Shown: piece by piece, positions 25,914 to 33,682 of the stretch
Layout of the letters: each line of letters starts with the position of its first letter
How positions within the stretch are numbered: the stretch's first letter is position 1
NCBI RefSeq assembly: GCF_900105785.1
Contig: NZ_LT629799.1
Location: forward strand, 2,046,001 to 2,110,000
Source: Microlunatus sagamiharensis
Lineage (GTDB): Bacteria > Actinomycetota > Actinomycetes > Propionibacteriales > Propionibacteriaceae
Direction of reading: 5' to 3'
Length of the DNA stretch: 64,000 nucleotides
Position numbers and translations under genes: made by a program
The notes under the pieces: model-generated
What the model was told of the DNA's origin: nothing
Database searches by the model: none
Seen by the model: the letters and a program-made list of their open reading frames with translations, nothing else

Positions 25914-27044
25914 TCACCCGGGGTCCTGGCACGCCTCGTAGAAGGCGCCCCAGCCCGGCCGCTCGCGGACCACGACGTCGAGGTACTCCTGCCAGGCCTG
26001 CTGGTCGGCGACCGGGTCCTTGACAACCGCGCCGACGATGCCCGAGGCGACGTCGGCCGGGCGCAGGACGCCGTCGCCGAAGTGCGCGGCCAGCGCGATG
26101 CCGTTGGTGACGACCGAGATCGCCTCGGCGGCCGAGAGCGTCGCCGTGGGTGAGCGCACCGCCGTGCGCCCGTCGGCGGTCACGCCCGAGCGGAGCTCGC
26201 GGAACACCGTCACCACCCGCTCGATCTCCTCGGCCGCGGTGCTGACCGGGGGCAGCGACAGCGAGGCGGTCAGGTCGGCGACGCGCGTCGTGACGATGCG
26301 GACCTCGTCCTCGACGTCGGTCGGGAGCGGCAGGACCACCGTGTTGAACCGCCGCCGCAGGGCCGAGGACAGGTCGTTGACGCCCTTGTCTCGGTCGTTC
26401 GCGGTGGCGATGACGTTGAAGCCGGGCCGCGCCGCGACCTCGCGGCCCAGCTCGGGAACCGGCAGGACCTTCTCCGACAGGACGGTGATCAGCGCGTCCT
26501 GCACGTCGGAGGGGATGCGGGTCAGCTCCTCGACCCGGGCCAGCGCGCCGCGCTCCATGGCGACCATCACCGGCGAGGCGACGAGCGCCTCCGGCGTCGG
26601 CCCCTCGGCCAGCAGCCGGGCGTAGTTCCAGCCGTAGCGGATCGACTCCTCGGCCGTGCCCGAGGTGCCCTGGACGAGCAGGGTCGAGTCGCCCGACACC
26701 GCCGCCGCCAGGTGCTCCGAGACCCAGGACTTGGCCGTCCCCGGCAGCCCGAGCAGCAGCAGCGCCCGGTCGGTGACGAGGGTGGCGACGGCGACCTCCA
26801 TGAGGCGTCGCGAGCCGATGTACTTGGGGACGACGACCGTGCCGTCACCGAGCGTGCCACCGACGAGGTAGGTGACGACCGACCACGGGGACAGCCGCCA
26901 GCGAGGCGGGCGCGGGCGGCCCTCCTCCGCGTCGTGCGCCTCCAGCGCCGCCAGCTCGGCGGCGAAGGCGACCTCGGCGTGCGGCCGCAGCACCGCCGGC
27001 CCGCCTGCCGCGGCGCTCGCCGGGTCGGTCGCGGTGTCGGTCAT
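25914..27044 (-). CDS. MoxR-type AAA+ ATPase
   Basis: 376 aa. Walker A is LLGLPGTAKSWVSEHL (about 98-113). Walker B lies in ALARVEELTRIPSDVQDAL, and the sensor 1 Asn in FNVIATANDRDKGV. The arginine finger is in SSALRRRFNTVVLPLP. MoxR proteins act as ATP-driven chaperones together with VWA partners, one of which is encoded two genes downstream. ATG at 27044 shares ATGA with the DUF5691 stop. The N-terminal extension of about 45 residues is acidic/Arg-rich and specific to this cassette's ATPases. Confidence 0.9.
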   Translation of the reverse strand: MTDTATDPASAAAGGPAVLRPHAEVAFAAELAALEAHDAEEGRPRPPRWRLSPWSVVTYLVGGTLGDGTVVVPKYIGSRRLMEVAVATLVTDRALLLLGLPGTAKSWVSEHLAAAVSGDSTLLVQGTSGTAEESIRYGWNYARLLAEGPTPEALVASPVMVAMERGALARVEELTRIPSDVQDALITVLSEKVLPVPELGREVAARPGFNVIATANDRDKGVNDLSSALRRRFNTVVLPLPTDVEDEVRIVTTRVADLTASLSLPPVSTAAEEIERVVTVFRELRSGVTADGRTAVRSPTATLSAAEAISVVTNGIALAAHFGDGVLRPADVASGIVGAVVKDPVADQQAWQEYLDVVVRERPGWGAFYEACQDPG

Positions 27045-27847
27045 CGGCGCTCCTGGAGGGCGTGGGGACGGGTCTGGACGTGGTCGGGCGCGAGGGGCAC
27101 GGCCCGCCGCTCGGGCGGGACCCGGTCGGGGTCGAAGGCGTGCGCGAGGTCCCAGCGCACCCAGAGGACCTCCTCGGCCGCGGACAGCCCCGCCCGGGCC
27201 GACGGGACCTCCGCGGCCAGACCGGCGTCCGCCACCGCGTCGTACGCGTCGAGCGGCAGGCGGGTGCCGACGCCCTGGCCCTGCGCGCGCGCCGCGGCGG
27301 GGCCGAGCGCGCCGGTCGCGAGCGCCGCGATCTCCCGCCGCGCGGCGTCGGGCGTCAGCCGGTCGTCCGCGGGCTCGGACCCGGGGTCGGCCACCGCCGC
27401 CTCGGCCGCCCGCACGAGGGCGGACCAGGCGGGGTTGTGCCGGGCGAACCACAGCCCGCCCGGCCCGAGCGCGGCGCCGACCCGGCGGCGGTCGAGGCGG
27501 GAGGCGCGCCGGGCGCTGTCGAGCACCCGCGTCCAGTGCTCGGGCGCCAGCCCGGTGCCCGCGTCGAGCGCCTCGCGCAGCCAGAGGTCGACCAGCGGCT
27601 CCGAGCCGCTCGCCAGCAGCTCGTCGAGCACGGCCCGGGCGGCCTCGCTCGGGAGGGGTCGGTCGAGGGCGGGACCGGGTGCGGGCGGTGCGACGCTCGC
27701 CGTGCCCGCCGCGACGAGGGTCAGGGCGCGCCGACGCCCGGCGCCGGCGAGCAGCCAGGCGGCGGGGTCGTCGCCGTCGGGAGCCGGGACCGGACGTCGG
27801 TCGGTGCCGAGCAGGGCGGCGTTGACGAGGTCGACCGCGGTGCTCAC
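27041..27847 (-). CDS. DUF5691 family protein
   Basis: 268 aa, Ala/Leu-rich and probably all-helical. It begins STAVDLVNAALLGTDRRPVP, a conserved opening of this family, and carries PEHWTRVLDSARRASRLDRR and LWVRWDLAHAF. The overall pattern resembles HEAT-like or scaffold helical proteins (inference). No enzymatic motif is seen. GTG 27847 overlaps the SWIM-protein stop by 4 nt, and its own stop overlaps the MoxR ATG by 4 nt, so the products are likely made in fixed ratio. Confidence 0.8.
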   Translation of the reverse strand: MSTAVDLVNAALLGTDRRPVPAPDGDDPAAWLLAGAGRRRALTLVAAGTASVAPPAPGPALDRPLPSEAARAVLDELLASGSEPLVDLWLREALDAGTGLAPEHWTRVLDSARRASRLDRRRVGAALGPGGLWFARHNPAWSALVRAAEAAVADPGSEPADDRLTPDAARREIAALATGALGPAAARAQGQGVGTRLPLDAYDAVADAGLAAEVPSARAGLSAAEEVLWVRWDLAHAFDPDRVPPERRAVPLAPDHVQTRPHALQERR

Positions 27848-29175
27848 GCGACCTCCAGCAGCCGCGGTGCGGCGAGCGCCGAGCCCGGCTGGAGGACGCG
27901 CACGGCGAGGAAGCCGCTCGGGCCCCACTCCCCGAACACGTCGACCGGACGTCCGCCCGAGGCCGCGAGCAGCGGCCACGGCTCCGTGGCGCCGGGCAGG
28001 AGGCGGACCGCCGTGCCGTCGGCGTCGGCGAGGTGCCAGGGCTCGCCCGGGCGGGTGGGCACGACGGGCACCGCCCTCAGCACCGCCGGCATCCGGGTCG
28101 ACCAGGGGTCGGCCGCGAGCTGTGCGGCCCAGGCCCGCTGCGTCTCGACGACCCCCGCCTGCGGCCAGTCCGGCGAGGTGTCGTCGGCCTCGCGCCGCTC
28201 CTCCAGCAGCACGCGGTGCTCGGCGGCGCCGGGGTAGCGGTGCGCGGTGGCGTCGAGGACCTGCCCGACGGCCACGCTGTCGTCGAGGCCGGAGCCGGGC
28301 ACCGCGAAGCTCAGCAGCAGGGCCCAGCGGCGGCTCGCGCTCCCCCACAGCCACACCCGGCGCGACTCCAGCCGTCCCTCCAGGCTGTCGACCGCGCCGA
28401 GCGCTGACCAGCGGTCGGCGACCGACGGGCCGCCGAGCCCGTCCAGCACGGCCGCCCTGGCCACGGGGTAGCCGATGCGGGACCGGACGGTGGCGGCGAG
28501 GTCGGCGGGCAGGGCGTCGAGGCCGCGGTGCGCGAGGACGAGCAGGTGGAGCCCGGCCAGCGCCTCGAGCAGCCGGGCCGGCCAGGCCGACTGGTCGGTG
28601 CGCGCGAGCAGGCCCGGCAGGCCGCGCAGCAGCCCGGCGACCCCGGGGGCCTGGGCGTCGACCATGCGGGCGGCCACGCCCTCGACGCGGGCCCAGGGCT
28701 GCCGCTCCCAGGCCGACAGCCCGGTGCGCACCTGGTCGAGCAGCCACCGGTCGAGCTCGTCCAGCCCGGCCGCGACCTTGGCGCGGCGCTCGGCGGCGCG
28801 CGCGGCGGCCGCGGCGGCGTCGGGCACCCGGTCCGCGTCGCCGGTCCCCGGCCCGTCGGCGGTCGCCGGCACCTGCGCCCAGCCGGGTCGCTCACCGGGC
28901 GGGAGCAGGCCGTCGGCCCAGCGCAGCAGCAGGGCGAGGGCGTGCTTGCAGGGCGACTTGCGGCTCGGGCAGGTGCAGGTCGCGCTCAGCGCGGGCGCCG
29001 GCCCGGGAGCGACGACGACGGCGTACGTCGCCGAGCCGCGGCAGCGACCCCAGAGCAGCGGTCCGCCCCGCCCCGACTCCGACCAGACGCGGCTCGACAC
29101 GAGCGGCAGCGCGGCCCGGCGGGACGCGTCGTCCGGCGCCGAGGCCACCACCTGGCCACGCGTCCAGACCTCCAC
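27844..29175 (-). CDS. SWIM zinc-finger protein, first gene of the MoxR/VWA cassette
   Basis: 443 aa from GTG 29175. The SWIM motif CxCx6CxH is CTCPSRKSPCKH (Cys67, Cys69, Cys76, His78), preceded by GRCRGSATYAVVVAPG. SWIM domains bind nucleic acid or protein. The remaining 350 residues are helical with no known catalytic motif. GTG 29175 is chosen because TACTGT (29188-29183) ends 7 nt upstream, the layout of a leaderless actinobacterial promoter, and homologues begin a few residues before the W-T-R-G-Q segment; in-frame GTGs at 29184 and 29199 are alternatives. Heads the SWIM-DUF5691-MoxR-DUF5682-VWA unit. Confidence 0.82.
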   Translation of the reverse strand: MEVWTRGQVVASAPDDASRRAALPLVSSRVWSESGRGGPLLWGRCRGSATYAVVVAPGPAPALSATCTCPSRKSPCKHALALLLRWADGLLPPGERPGWAQVPATADGPGTGDADRVPDAAAAAARAAERRAKVAAGLDELDRWLLDQVRTGLSAWERQPWARVEGVAARMVDAQAPGVAGLLRGLPGLLARTDQSAWPARLLEALAGLHLLVLAHRGLDALPADLAATVRSRIGYPVARAAVLDGLGGPSVADRWSALGAVDSLEGRLESRRVWLWGSASRRWALLLSFAVPGSGLDDSVAVGQVLDATAHRYPGAAEHRVLLEERREADDTSPDWPQAGVVETQRAWAAQLAADPWSTRMPAVLRAVPVVPTRPGEPWHLADADGTAVRLLPGATEPWPLLAASGGRPVDVFGEWGPSGFLAVRVLQPGSALAAPRLLEVA

Positions 29176-29249
29176 GCCCGACACAGTAGTGAGGGCCACC
29201 GACAATCCCGGGTGCTCGCGGGCCCGGCCAGGGCCGCCCGTACGCGTGG

Positions 29250-30140
29250 TCAGTCCACGTTGTGCCGGAGCTCCTCCGGCTCGCGCAGGCCGAGGACGGC
29301 CTCGAGCATCCGCGCGGCCGCGACCGACGCCGCGACGTCGTGCATCCGCAGCACCCGCGCCCCGCCCAGCACGCAGGCCGAGGCGGCGGCCAGCGAGGGC
29401 GCGAGCCGCTCCGGCTTGGCGAGCCCGGTCGACTCGCCCACGAAGTCCTTGTTGGAGACCGCGGCGAGCAGCGGCAGCCCCAGGTCGGCGATCTCGGGCA
29501 GCCGCCGGGTGAGCTCCAGGCTGTGGCGGGTGTTCTTGTTCAGGTCGTGGCCGGGGTCGATCACGATGCGGTCCTCGGCCACCCCGCGGTCGCACGCCGC
29601 CTGGACCCGGGAGGCCAGGTGGGCCTTGACCTCGTCCACGACGTCGTCGTAGCGGGGCCGGCGCAGGTGCGTCCGCGGCGCGGCCAGGCTGTGCGTGATC
29701 ACCACGCCCGCCCCGGTCGCCGCGACGACGTCGGCGAGCTCGGGGTCGCGCAGGCCCGTGGTGTCGTTGACGACCAGCGCACCCGCCGCGATCGCCTCGC
29801 GCGCCACCTCGGGCCGGTAGGTGTCGACGGAGATCACGACATCGCTGCGGGCGGTCGCCCCGGCGACCACGGGGACGACCCGGTCGACCTCCTCGGCCAC
29901 CGGCACGTCGGCCGCGTCCGGCGAGAAGGGCACCCCGCCGACGTCCACCCAGTCGGCACCGGCCTCCGCCGCGGCGAGCACGGCGTCGACCGCGCGCTCG
30001 AGGCCGTAGGTGCGGCCCGCGTCGAAGAAGGAGTCCGGGGTGCGGTTGACGATCCCCATGACGAGCACGCGCCGCGAGAAGTCCGTCGACCACGGGCCCC
30101 ACGTCACCCGCGGGTGCCGCAGCGGGGGCAGGTAGACCAC
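29250..30140 (-). CDS. Dihydropteroate synthase paralogue (FolP2-like)
   Basis: 296 aa. A DHPS TIM barrel is clear: VLVMGIVNRTPDSFFDAG, RVVPVVAGATARSDVVISVDTYRPEVA, VVNDTTGLRD, VIDPGHDLNKN and RVLRMHDVAAS. However, the pterin-loop motif that normally reads G-G-E-S-T-R-P-G is GGVPFSPDA here, and SRK reads SNKDF. Such departures typify actinobacterial FolP2-type paralogues, whose activity in folate synthesis is doubtful. GTG at 30140 is the only sensible start before the conserved region. It lies 65 nt upstream of the SWIM gene and is divergent from the GH3-like gene. A canonical folP is expected elsewhere. Confidence 0.82.
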   Translation of the reverse strand: MVYLPPLRHPRVTWGPWSTDFSRRVLVMGIVNRTPDSFFDAGRTYGLERAVDAVLAAAEAGADWVDVGGVPFSPDAADVPVAEEVDRVVPVVAGATARSDVVISVDTYRPEVAREAIAAGALVVNDTTGLRDPELADVVAATGAGVVITHSLAAPRTHLRRPRYDDVVDEVKAHLASRVQAACDRGVAEDRIVIDPGHDLNKNTRHSLELTRRLPEIADLGLPLLAAVSNKDFVGESTGLAKPERLAPSLAAASACVLGGARVLRMHDVAASVAAARMLEAVLGLREPEELRHNVD

Positions 30141-30194
30141 CCGCCCAGTCTCCACAGGGCCGTCGGCGGCGCCCCGAGCGCCTATCGTCACCGG

Positions 30195-31478
30195 GTGCGC
30201 CGCCTCGCCCTCGTCGCTGCCGCCCTGGTCCCGCTGACCTCGCTGGCGACCGCCACCGCCTGCTCGAGCCCGGCCGCCACGACGAGCGCGGCGAGCACCG
30301 CGGCGCCCGTGCCCTCCAGCGCGACCCCGACCGCGAGCCGGACCCCGAGCCCGACCGCGAGCCCCGCCGCGACCCCGTCGACGAGCGCGACGCCCTCGCC
30401 GAGCGGCTCCCCGGCCGCCTCGCCCGGGGCCCGGAGCTGCGCGGACGTCGTCGCCCGGATGAGCCTGGCCGAGCAGGTCGGCCAGGTGGTCATGGTCGCG
30501 CAGAGCTCGACGCAGGCGAGCCGGTCGGGACGGGCGACGATCCGCCGCCTGCACCTCGGGTCGGTCGTCCTGCTCGGCAACAGCACGGCCGGCCGGTCGA
30601 GGACCGCGCGCCTGACGAGCTCGCTGCGCCGCGACGTGGGCCGGGTCGACGGCGTCGGCCTGCTCGTCGCGGTCGACCAGGAGGGCGGCCTCGTCCAGCG
30701 GCTGCAAGGCCCGGGCTTCACCCGCGTGCCGAGCGCGGAGGTCCAGTCCGGCTGGTCGGACAAGACCCTGCGCACGCGCGCCGCGACCTGGTCGAAGGAG
30801 CTCCACGAGGCCGGCGTCGACCTCGACCTCGCACCGGTGGCCGACGTGGTGCCGCGCTCGGTCGGCACGCGCAACGCCCCCGTCGGGGCGCTGCACCGCG
30901 GCTACGGCGCCGACCCGGTGGTGGTCGCCCGCAAGGACGTCGCGTTCGTCGAGGGCATGCACGCCGGCGGCACGGCCACGACCCTCAAGCACTTCCCCGG
31001 CCTCGGCCGCGTGCGCGGGAACACCGACTTCGCCGCGGAGGTCGTCGACGGCACGACCACCCGGCGCGACGCGCTCCTCGCCGGCTTCCGGTCCGGGGTG
31101 CAGCACGGCACCGAGGCCGTGATGCTCTCCTCGGCCACCTACCGCCGCATCGACCCCGACCACCCGGCGACCTACTCGCGCACCGTGGTGACGACGATGC
31201 TGCGCGGCGACCTCGGCTTCTCCGGCGTCGTCGTGTCGGACGACCTGCTGGGCGAGGCGCTGGCGAGCACGCCGGTCGGGACCCGGGGGGTGCGCTTCGT
31301 GCAGGCCGGTGGCGACCTCGCCCTCGTCGGCAGCGTGGGCGCGGCCGCCCAGGTCCACCGCGGCCTGCTCGACCGGGCCCGCTCCGACCGCGCTTTCCGG
31401 ACCCGGGTCCAGCAGAGCGCGACGCGGGTCCTCGAGCTCAAGAGCGGGCAGGGCCTGGTGAGCTGCTCAGGCTCGTGA
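30195..31478 (+). CDS. Secreted GH3-family (NagZ-like) lipoprotein glycosidase
   Basis: 427 aa. N-terminal signal with a lipobox-like stretch (ATATAC), then a long Thr/Ser/Pro-rich linker (residues about 25-75). The GH3 domain shows LLVAVDQEGGLVQRLQGPGF, GVDLDLAPVADVVP, TLKHFPGLGRVRGNTD and FSGVVVSDDLLGEAL, with the nucleophile Asp in VSDD. In NagZ enzymes the acid/base His lies in a KHFPGHG..DSH loop; here that loop is KHFPGLGRVRGNTD with no His. Peptidoglycan N-acetylglucosaminidase activity is therefore plausible but modified. TATCGT (30183-30188) ends 6 nt before GTG, suggesting a leaderless transcript. Confidence 0.84.
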   Translation: MRRLALVAAALVPLTSLATATACSSPAATTSAASTAAPVPSSATPTASRTPSPTASPAATPSTSATPSPSGSPAASPGARSCADVVARMSLAEQVGQVVMVAQSSTQASRSGRATIRRLHLGSVVLLGNSTAGRSRTARLTSSLRRDVGRVDGVGLLVAVDQEGGLVQRLQGPGFTRVPSAEVQSGWSDKTLRTRAATWSKELHEAGVDLDLAPVADVVPRSVGTRNAPVGALHRGYGADPVVVARKDVAFVEGMHAGGTATTLKHFPGLGRVRGNTDFAAEVVDGTTTRRDALLAGFRSGVQHGTEAVMLSSATYRRIDPDHPATYSRTVVTTMLRGDLGFSGVVVSDDLLGEALASTPVGTRGVRFVQAGGDLALVGSVGAAAQVHRGLLDRARSDRAFRTRVQQSATRVLELKSGQGLVSCSGS

Positions 31479-31616
31479 GGGACGTCCGCAGCACATCGGT
31501 TCCGTGCCGGAAAATGACGTGAAGACGTACTGAGAAGACTCTGGTGGACGCTCAGCAGTTGTCGTAACTTCCCTCTCACCCCGCCCGGGGGGACAGATCA
31601 GAGTCAAGGGGGATGC

Positions 31617-32771
31617 ATGATCGTACGGAAGCGGCTGACGCTCGTCGCCGCAGCAGCGCTCGCCTGCGCAGGGCTGGTCGGCACGGCGCCGGCGTCGGCG
31701 GGGAGCCCCGCCGAGGCACCCGCCGCGCAGCCCGGGGTGACGGTGCTCGCGACCGGCCTGAACGGGCCCCGCCAGGTGAGCGGCACCAGCAAGTACCTCT
31801 ACGTGGCCGAGTCCGACGCCGCCCAGGTGTCGCGGGTCAGCAAGGCCTCCGGGGCCGTCAAGCTCCAGGTCAGCGGCGCGGCCCTCGCCCAGGGCGTCGT
31901 CCGGACCAACGACCGCTTCTACATCGCCTCCGGCGAGCAGGCCCCCGACGACGCGCGCGCGGTCAACGGCTCCTCGGAGATCCTCGTCGCGAAGACCGGC
32001 CGGCGGCCGAGCACCTTCGCCGACCTGCTCGCGTACGAGCTGAAGCACAACCCGGACAACCAGACCCAGTTCGGGGAGGACGGCAACCCGCTGGACGCCC
32101 TGTCCAACCCGTACTTCGTGGTCAGGAGCCAGGTCAGGGGCGGCTTCCTGCTCGCCGCCGACGCGGGCGGCAACGACGTCCTGGCGATCTCGAGGTCCGG
32201 CAAGGTCTCGACGTTCTTCGTGCCGCCGTCGGTGACGACCGGGCCGTGCGCGGGGGCCGAGCAGAACTCCGACGCCGGCCCGAGCTGCGACGCGGTCCCG
32301 ACCGGCCTCGCCTGGGGCCCGGACGGCAACCTCTACGTCTCGGCCGCGACGGGCCTGGCGCCGGGTGAGGGCCGGGTCTACGTGGTCAACAAGAACGGCA
32401 GGCTCGTGCGCACCTGGACGGGCTTCGACGGCCCGACCGGCGTGGCGGTCGGCGCCGATGGCGCGGTCTACGTCTCCGAGCTGCTCGAGGGTTTGCCCGG
32501 CGAGCCCGGTGCGGCGGCCGGCTCGGTCGTGCCCTCGGCGAGGGCCGCGGAAGCGGCGGCGGCCGAGCCCGCGTTCGACCCGGCCACGGTCGGGCGGGTC
32601 GTCAAGGTCGCGCCGAACGGCGACCGGACCTTCGCCCAGGTGACGATGCCGGCGGGCCTGCTGTACGCCGACGGGACGCTCTACGCCTCGGCGTGGGCCG
32701 TCGCCGGAGAGTTCGGGATCGCGGACGCGGGCCAGGTCGTCAAGGTCGACGCGTCGGCCTTCTCGAAGTAG
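31617..32771 (+). CDS. Secreted ScyD/ScyE-family beta-propeller protein
   Basis: 384 aa. A Sec signal peptide (VRKRLTLVAAAALACAGLVG, cleavage near TAPASA) precedes an NHL/SMP-30-like propeller: GVTVLATGLNGPRQVS, VPTGLAWGPDGNLYVSAAT, FDGPTGVAVGADGAVYVSEL and AGLLYADGTLYASAW. ScyD/ScyE proteins are named from the cyanobacterial scytonemin cluster, but homologues are widespread secreted proteins of unknown role, and no scytonemin genes are nearby. AAGGGGG sits just before the ATG. The 138-nt upstream gap contains TAACTT (31565-31570) as a possible -10. Confidence 0.85.
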   Translation: MIVRKRLTLVAAAALACAGLVGTAPASAGSPAEAPAAQPGVTVLATGLNGPRQVSGTSKYLYVAESDAAQVSRVSKASGAVKLQVSGAALAQGVVRTNDRFYIASGEQAPDDARAVNGSSEILVAKTGRRPSTFADLLAYELKHNPDNQTQFGEDGNPLDALSNPYFVVRSQVRGGFLLAADAGGNDVLAISRSGKVSTFFVPPSVTTGPCAGAEQNSDAGPSCDAVPTGLAWGPDGNLYVSAATGLAPGEGRVYVVNKNGRLVRTWTGFDGPTGVAVGADGAVYVSELLEGLPGEPGAAAGSVVPSARAAEAAAAEPAFDPATVGRVVKVAPNGDRTFAQVTMPAGLLYADGTLYASAWAVAGEFGIADAGQVVKVDASAFSK

Positions 32772-32775
32772 GGCC

Positions 32776-33105
32776 TCAGCGCTTCGGCCGCTTGCCCCGC
32801 CAGGCGAGCGACCGGGCGTCGAGCTCGCGGAGCAAGGGGTCGCCCTCGGTGAGCAGCCGCTCGCCGAGGGCGACCGCCCCCTGCAGCTGGTCGTCGTCGA
32901 GCTGCCGGTACGCCGCCCCGGCCCGGCGGTCGAGGTGGTCGTACCAGCAGCCGCCGACCGCGTCGTCGAGCAGCACCCGGCCGAAGCAGTGGTTGAGCCG
33001 CAGCACCCACCCGTCCCGGCGTGCGGCCTCGGGCAGGTCGCCGTCCACGAGCGCGCGGTAGCGCTCCAGCAGCGCGGCGCGCCGCGCGGGCTCCAGCCCG
33101 CTCAC
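32776..33105 (-). CDS. Small conserved hypothetical protein
   Basis: 109 aa, helical. Segments such as ERYRALVDGDLPEAARRDGW, RLNHCFGRVLLDDAVGGCWY and AYRQLDDDQLQGAVALGER look conserved and I have the impression of a common actinobacterial family, but I cannot name its function. Two Cys and a His occur around HCFGRVLLDDAVGGCWYDHL. GTG 33105 overlaps the DUF3224 stop by 4 nt, so the two are co-translated. No membrane segments. The product ends with a basic tail (WRGKRPKR). Confidence 0.7.
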   Translation of the reverse strand: MSGLEPARRAALLERYRALVDGDLPEAARRDGWVLRLNHCFGRVLLDDAVGGCWYDHLDRRAGAAYRQLDDDQLQGAVALGERLLTEGDPLLRELDARSLAWRGKRPKR

Positions 33106-33518
33106 GCGGTGCGCAGCGACCAGTCGAACCAGACGCGGTGCGTGCCGTCCTCGTCGACGCTCATCCCGCCGCCGCCCGCGATGCCGGCCAGCTCGCCCGT
33201 GCCGCTGCCCTCGGCGATCGCGAAGTGCTCGGCGTAGCGGTCCTCCCCGTGCGTGGAGGCGGCGTGCACGAAGACGAAGGAGCCGCCGCGCCCGGACAGC
33301 CGGCCGGCGAAGGACTCGACCGCGACGTAGGTGCCGGTGCCGTCCGGCGCCTGCCCGCCGCTGAAGAGCGTGGCCGAGACGCCGTCGACGTCGCCGGAGT
33401 AGCGCTTCTCCATCGTGGCCAGCCCGACCGGCATGGCCGTGGTCACCGCGACCGCCGCCTCGACGTCGACCGGGACGAAGCCCGCCACCGCGAAGGTCCC
33501 CTCGGACCGTGTGCTCAT
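33102..33518 (-). CDS. DUF3224 domain-containing protein
   Basis: 138 aa, a small beta-barrel protein of the allene-oxide-cyclase/dirigent-like superfamily. GLATMEKRYSGDVDGVSATL, YVAVESFAGRLSGRGGSFVF and HFAIAEGSGTGELAGIAGGG are the family's repeated strands. Ligand and role are unknown. ATG at 33518 is selected because GGAG lies 7 nt upstream; a GTG two codons earlier (33524) also exists. It is divergent from gabT across a 160-nt gap. Confidence 0.84.
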   Translation of the reverse strand: MSTRSEGTFAVAGFVPVDVEAAVAVTTAMPVGLATMEKRYSGDVDGVSATLFSGGQAPDGTGTYVAVESFAGRLSGRGGSFVFVHAASTHGEDRYAEHFAIAEGSGTGELAGIAGGGGMSVDEDGTHRVWFDWSLRTA

Positions 33519-33682
33519 GGGCACTCCTCTCCTGACGCGCCCAGCGTGGCAGACGGCGCCGACGGCCTCCCGGGCTGCGGAGGAGGCGGGTCAGGGCCCG
33601 TGCCGCGAGCGACACCGAGCAGCAGGCACCGAGCCCTACAGTGGCGGCACAGGGCGAGACGCTCGACGCCGCAGGAGGAACC

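Noticed and set aside
29262-30194. N-terminal extension of the GH3-like gene
   Set aside because: The region is the antisense of the DHPS gene; the signal peptide and leaderless -10 place the start at GTG 30195.
31617-32771. Scytonemin biosynthesis component
   Set aside because: ScyD/ScyE is only a family name; none of the scytonemin core enzymes is present.
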